Origin: an uncultured Clostridia bacterium
Lineage (GTDB): Bacteria > Bacillota > Clostridia > Acetivibrionales > CALMWN01
NCBI GenBank assembly: GCA_937873555.1
Contig: CALMWN010000082.1
Location: 1-8,477, forward strand
Length of the DNA: 8,477 nt
Direction of reading: 5' to 3'
Shown: positions 7,073 through 8,477 of the stretch, piece after piece
Layout of the letters: every line of letters starts with the position of its first letter
Numbering within the stretch: the first letter of the stretch is position 1
Program-made: the position numbers and the translations under genes
The notes under the pieces: model-generated
The model's input: the letters and a program-made list of their open reading frames with translations, nothing else
Database searches by the model: none
Told to the model about the DNA's origin: nothing

Positions 7073-8477
7073 ATGGAATTTGGCAAGGAAAGCTGGAAGA
7101 CCTTTGAACAGGGAATAGAAAAGGAATGGCTTTTAACCAATGGAATTGGCGGGTTTGCTTCTTCCACAATAATCGGCGCCAATACCAGAAGGTATCATGG
7201 ATTGCTGTTTGCGTCATTGAAGCCTCCTGTAGCCAGGCACCTGATACTGTCAAAAATCGATGAAAGTATTTCAATCAACAATACTGCATATAAACTCTAT
7301 TCCTATAAGACACCCGACCAGATCCAAAAAGGTTATCATCATCTTCAAAGGGTGACTGTAGAACATATCCCTGCATTTATTTACAATATAGGAGAAGTAT
7401 TCATAGAAAAGAAGATCTGCATGGTATACGGAGAGAACACAGTTGCTGTTGTATACCGTATAATAAACGGTTCCGGAGCTGCGAGTTTAAGGTTGGCTCC
7501 GCTTGTTAATTTCAGGGATTATCACCACAATTCCAGCAGGGATTATCTTCAATTCAATCAGGAAGAAAACGGCAGGGAGGTTATTCTGAAGCCCCGCAGC
7601 TATGATCTTGATATAAAACTGTTATGCAGTGAGGGAGCATTCACAAAAGAGGAAAACTGCTATTTCATTAACATGGATTACCCTCATGAAAGGGAAAGAG
7701 GTCTGCAGTCGGTTGAGGATCATTTTATACCCGGGTATTTTGAGATAGATATATTGCCTGGAGAGGAAAAGCTTGTGACTTTTATAGCTACTACAGAGAA
7801 GGAAATAAAAAATACAGATGGAAATGTCATCATCAGGGAAGAAATGAAGCGAATCGGAGAAGTGGTAGATAAGGCAGGATATGAGGATGAATTTGCCAGA
7901 ATGCTGGTTGCGGCGGCGGATGACTTCATTGTATACAGGAAGTCTACCGGTGGAAAAACAGTAATTGCAGGCTACCCATGGTTTACAGACTGGGGCAGGG
8001 ATACAATGATTTCACTGCCGGGTCTTACATTAACCACCCGACGTTACCAGGATGCAAAGGATATTCTTTATACTTTTTCCAGGTATGTAAAGGATGGCCT
8101 TGTTCCGAATGTGTTTCCGGATGAAGGACAAGAACCGGCATATAACAGTGTGGATGCTTCATTGTGGTATTTTGAAGCGGTCGGTAAATACATTGAGTAT
8201 ACCGGGGATCATCAATTTGTAAGGGAAGTCTTATTCAAAGTGCTGAAGGAAATCATCCAGGCCTTTGTTAAAGGTACCGGTTTTGGTATAAGAATGGATG
8301 AGGATTATTTGATAACAGCTGGCGAATACGGTTCTCAACTTACCTGGATGGATGCAAAGGTTGGAGATTGGACTGTCACACCCAGAGACGGCAAACCTGT
8401 CGAGATAAATGCCTTATGGTACAATTCTCTCAGGATTATGGGCAATCTTTGCCGCGAGTATGGTGAAGGAGATACAT
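7073..8477 (+). CDS. Glycogen-debranching enzyme (amylo-alpha-1,6-glucosidase family), 3' end beyond window
   Basis: The frame is open for 468 codons from ATG 7073 and runs off the window. Family members have about 650 residues, so roughly the last quarter to third is missing. The N-terminal bacterial debranching domain shows EWLLTNGIGGFAS (18-30) and GANTRRYHGLL (35-45). The C-terminal (alpha/alpha)6-type catalytic domain (GH133-like) begins near residue 280 with YPWFTDWGRDTMISLPGL (301-318), then VPNVFPDEG (344-352), YNSVDASLWYFEA (357-369), and AGEYGSQLTWMDAKVGDW (416-433) with KPVEINALWYNSL (441-453). These are the most conserved substrate-site blocks of the family. It would cleave alpha-1,6 branches of glycogen or related glucans in the cytoplasm; no signal peptide is visible. 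It follows yvcK after 57 bases without a terminator, so it probably belongs to the same operon. No frameshift is seen. Confidence 0.93.
   Translation, partial: MEFGKESWKTFEQGIEKEWLLTNGIGGFASSTIIGANTRRYHGLLFASLKPPVARHLILSKIDESISINNTAYKLYSYKTPDQIQKGYHHLQRVTVEHIPAFIYNIGEVFIEKKICMVYGENTVAVVYRIINGSGAASLRLAPLVNFRDYHHNSSRDYLQFNQEENGREVILKPRSYDLDIKLLCSEGAFTKEENCYFINMDYPHERERGLQSVEDHFIPGYFEIDILPGEEKLVTFIATTEKEIKNTDGNVIIREEMKRIGEVVDKAGYEDEFARMLVAAADDFIVYRKSTGGKTVIAGYPWFTDWGRDTMISLPGLTLTTRRYQDAKDILYTFSRYVKDGLVPNVFPDEGQEPAYNSVDASLWYFEAVGKYIEYTGDHQFVREVLFKVLKEIIQAFVKGTGFGIRMDEDYLITAGEYGSQLTWMDAKVGDWTVTPRDGKPVEINALWYNSLRIMGNLCREYGEGDT

Noticed and set aside
295..8477. A hidden defence, mobile or novel system
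   Set aside because: Every long + strand frame is a recognised conserved housekeeping gene, and no direct-repeat arrays, transposase, integrase or unknown gene cassette was seen.

Overview
The window looks like one end of a contig from a low-G+C, anaerobic Gram-positive bacterium of the class Clostridia. The genus is not resolved; cellulolytic clostridia of the Acetivibrio/Ruminiclostridium type would fit. This rests on the A+T-rich noncoding DNA, strong G-rich Shine-Dalgarno sites, sigma-A-type promoters, a preference for AGA/AGG arginine codons, and the gene order hprK-murB-rapZ-yvcK. All genes are on the + strand.

Layout. Bases 1-46 are not biological: they are an untrimmed Illumina Nextera i7 adapter ending in the Tn5 mosaic end. 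Bases 47-294 are noncoding and hold a good promoter (TTGAAT-17-TATAAT) and a leader of about 90 nt with a small hairpin. Next is hppA (295-2736), a membrane-bound ion-pumping pyrophosphatase of a divergent type with an N-terminal signal-peptide-like segment. A perfect 34-bp palindrome followed by nine T residues terminates it. A second transcription unit then starts: hprK (2866-3789, HPr kinase/phosphorylase), murB (3863-4777, peptidoglycan precursor reductase), rapZ/yvcJ (4794-5669, P-loop nucleotide-binding protein), yvcK (5666-7015, with an N-terminal two-helix membrane anchor) and the first 468 codons of a glycogen-debranching enzyme (7073 to the window end). Spacings in this unit are 73, 16, -4 and 57 bases, with no terminator between genes, so one operon is likely.

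How the genes fit together. hprK, rapZ and yvcK are the familiar Firmicutes cluster linking carbon-source sensing to cell-envelope precursor supply, and murB is itself an envelope gene. The debranching enzyme adds storage-polysaccharide breakdown, in the position where whiA usually follows yvcK. HppA consumes pyrophosphate, and HprK/P makes pyrophosphate when it dephosphorylates P-Ser-HPr (and in some species uses it as phosphoryl donor), so a pyrophosphate/carbon-storage theme is possible but remains inference.

I found no mobile element, CRISPR array, RNA gene, toxin-antitoxin or defence system. The content is conserved housekeeping, and I do not see an undescribed system here. The points worth checking are the adapter, the divergent pyrophosphatase, the membrane-tethered YvcK and the debranching enzyme in the operon.
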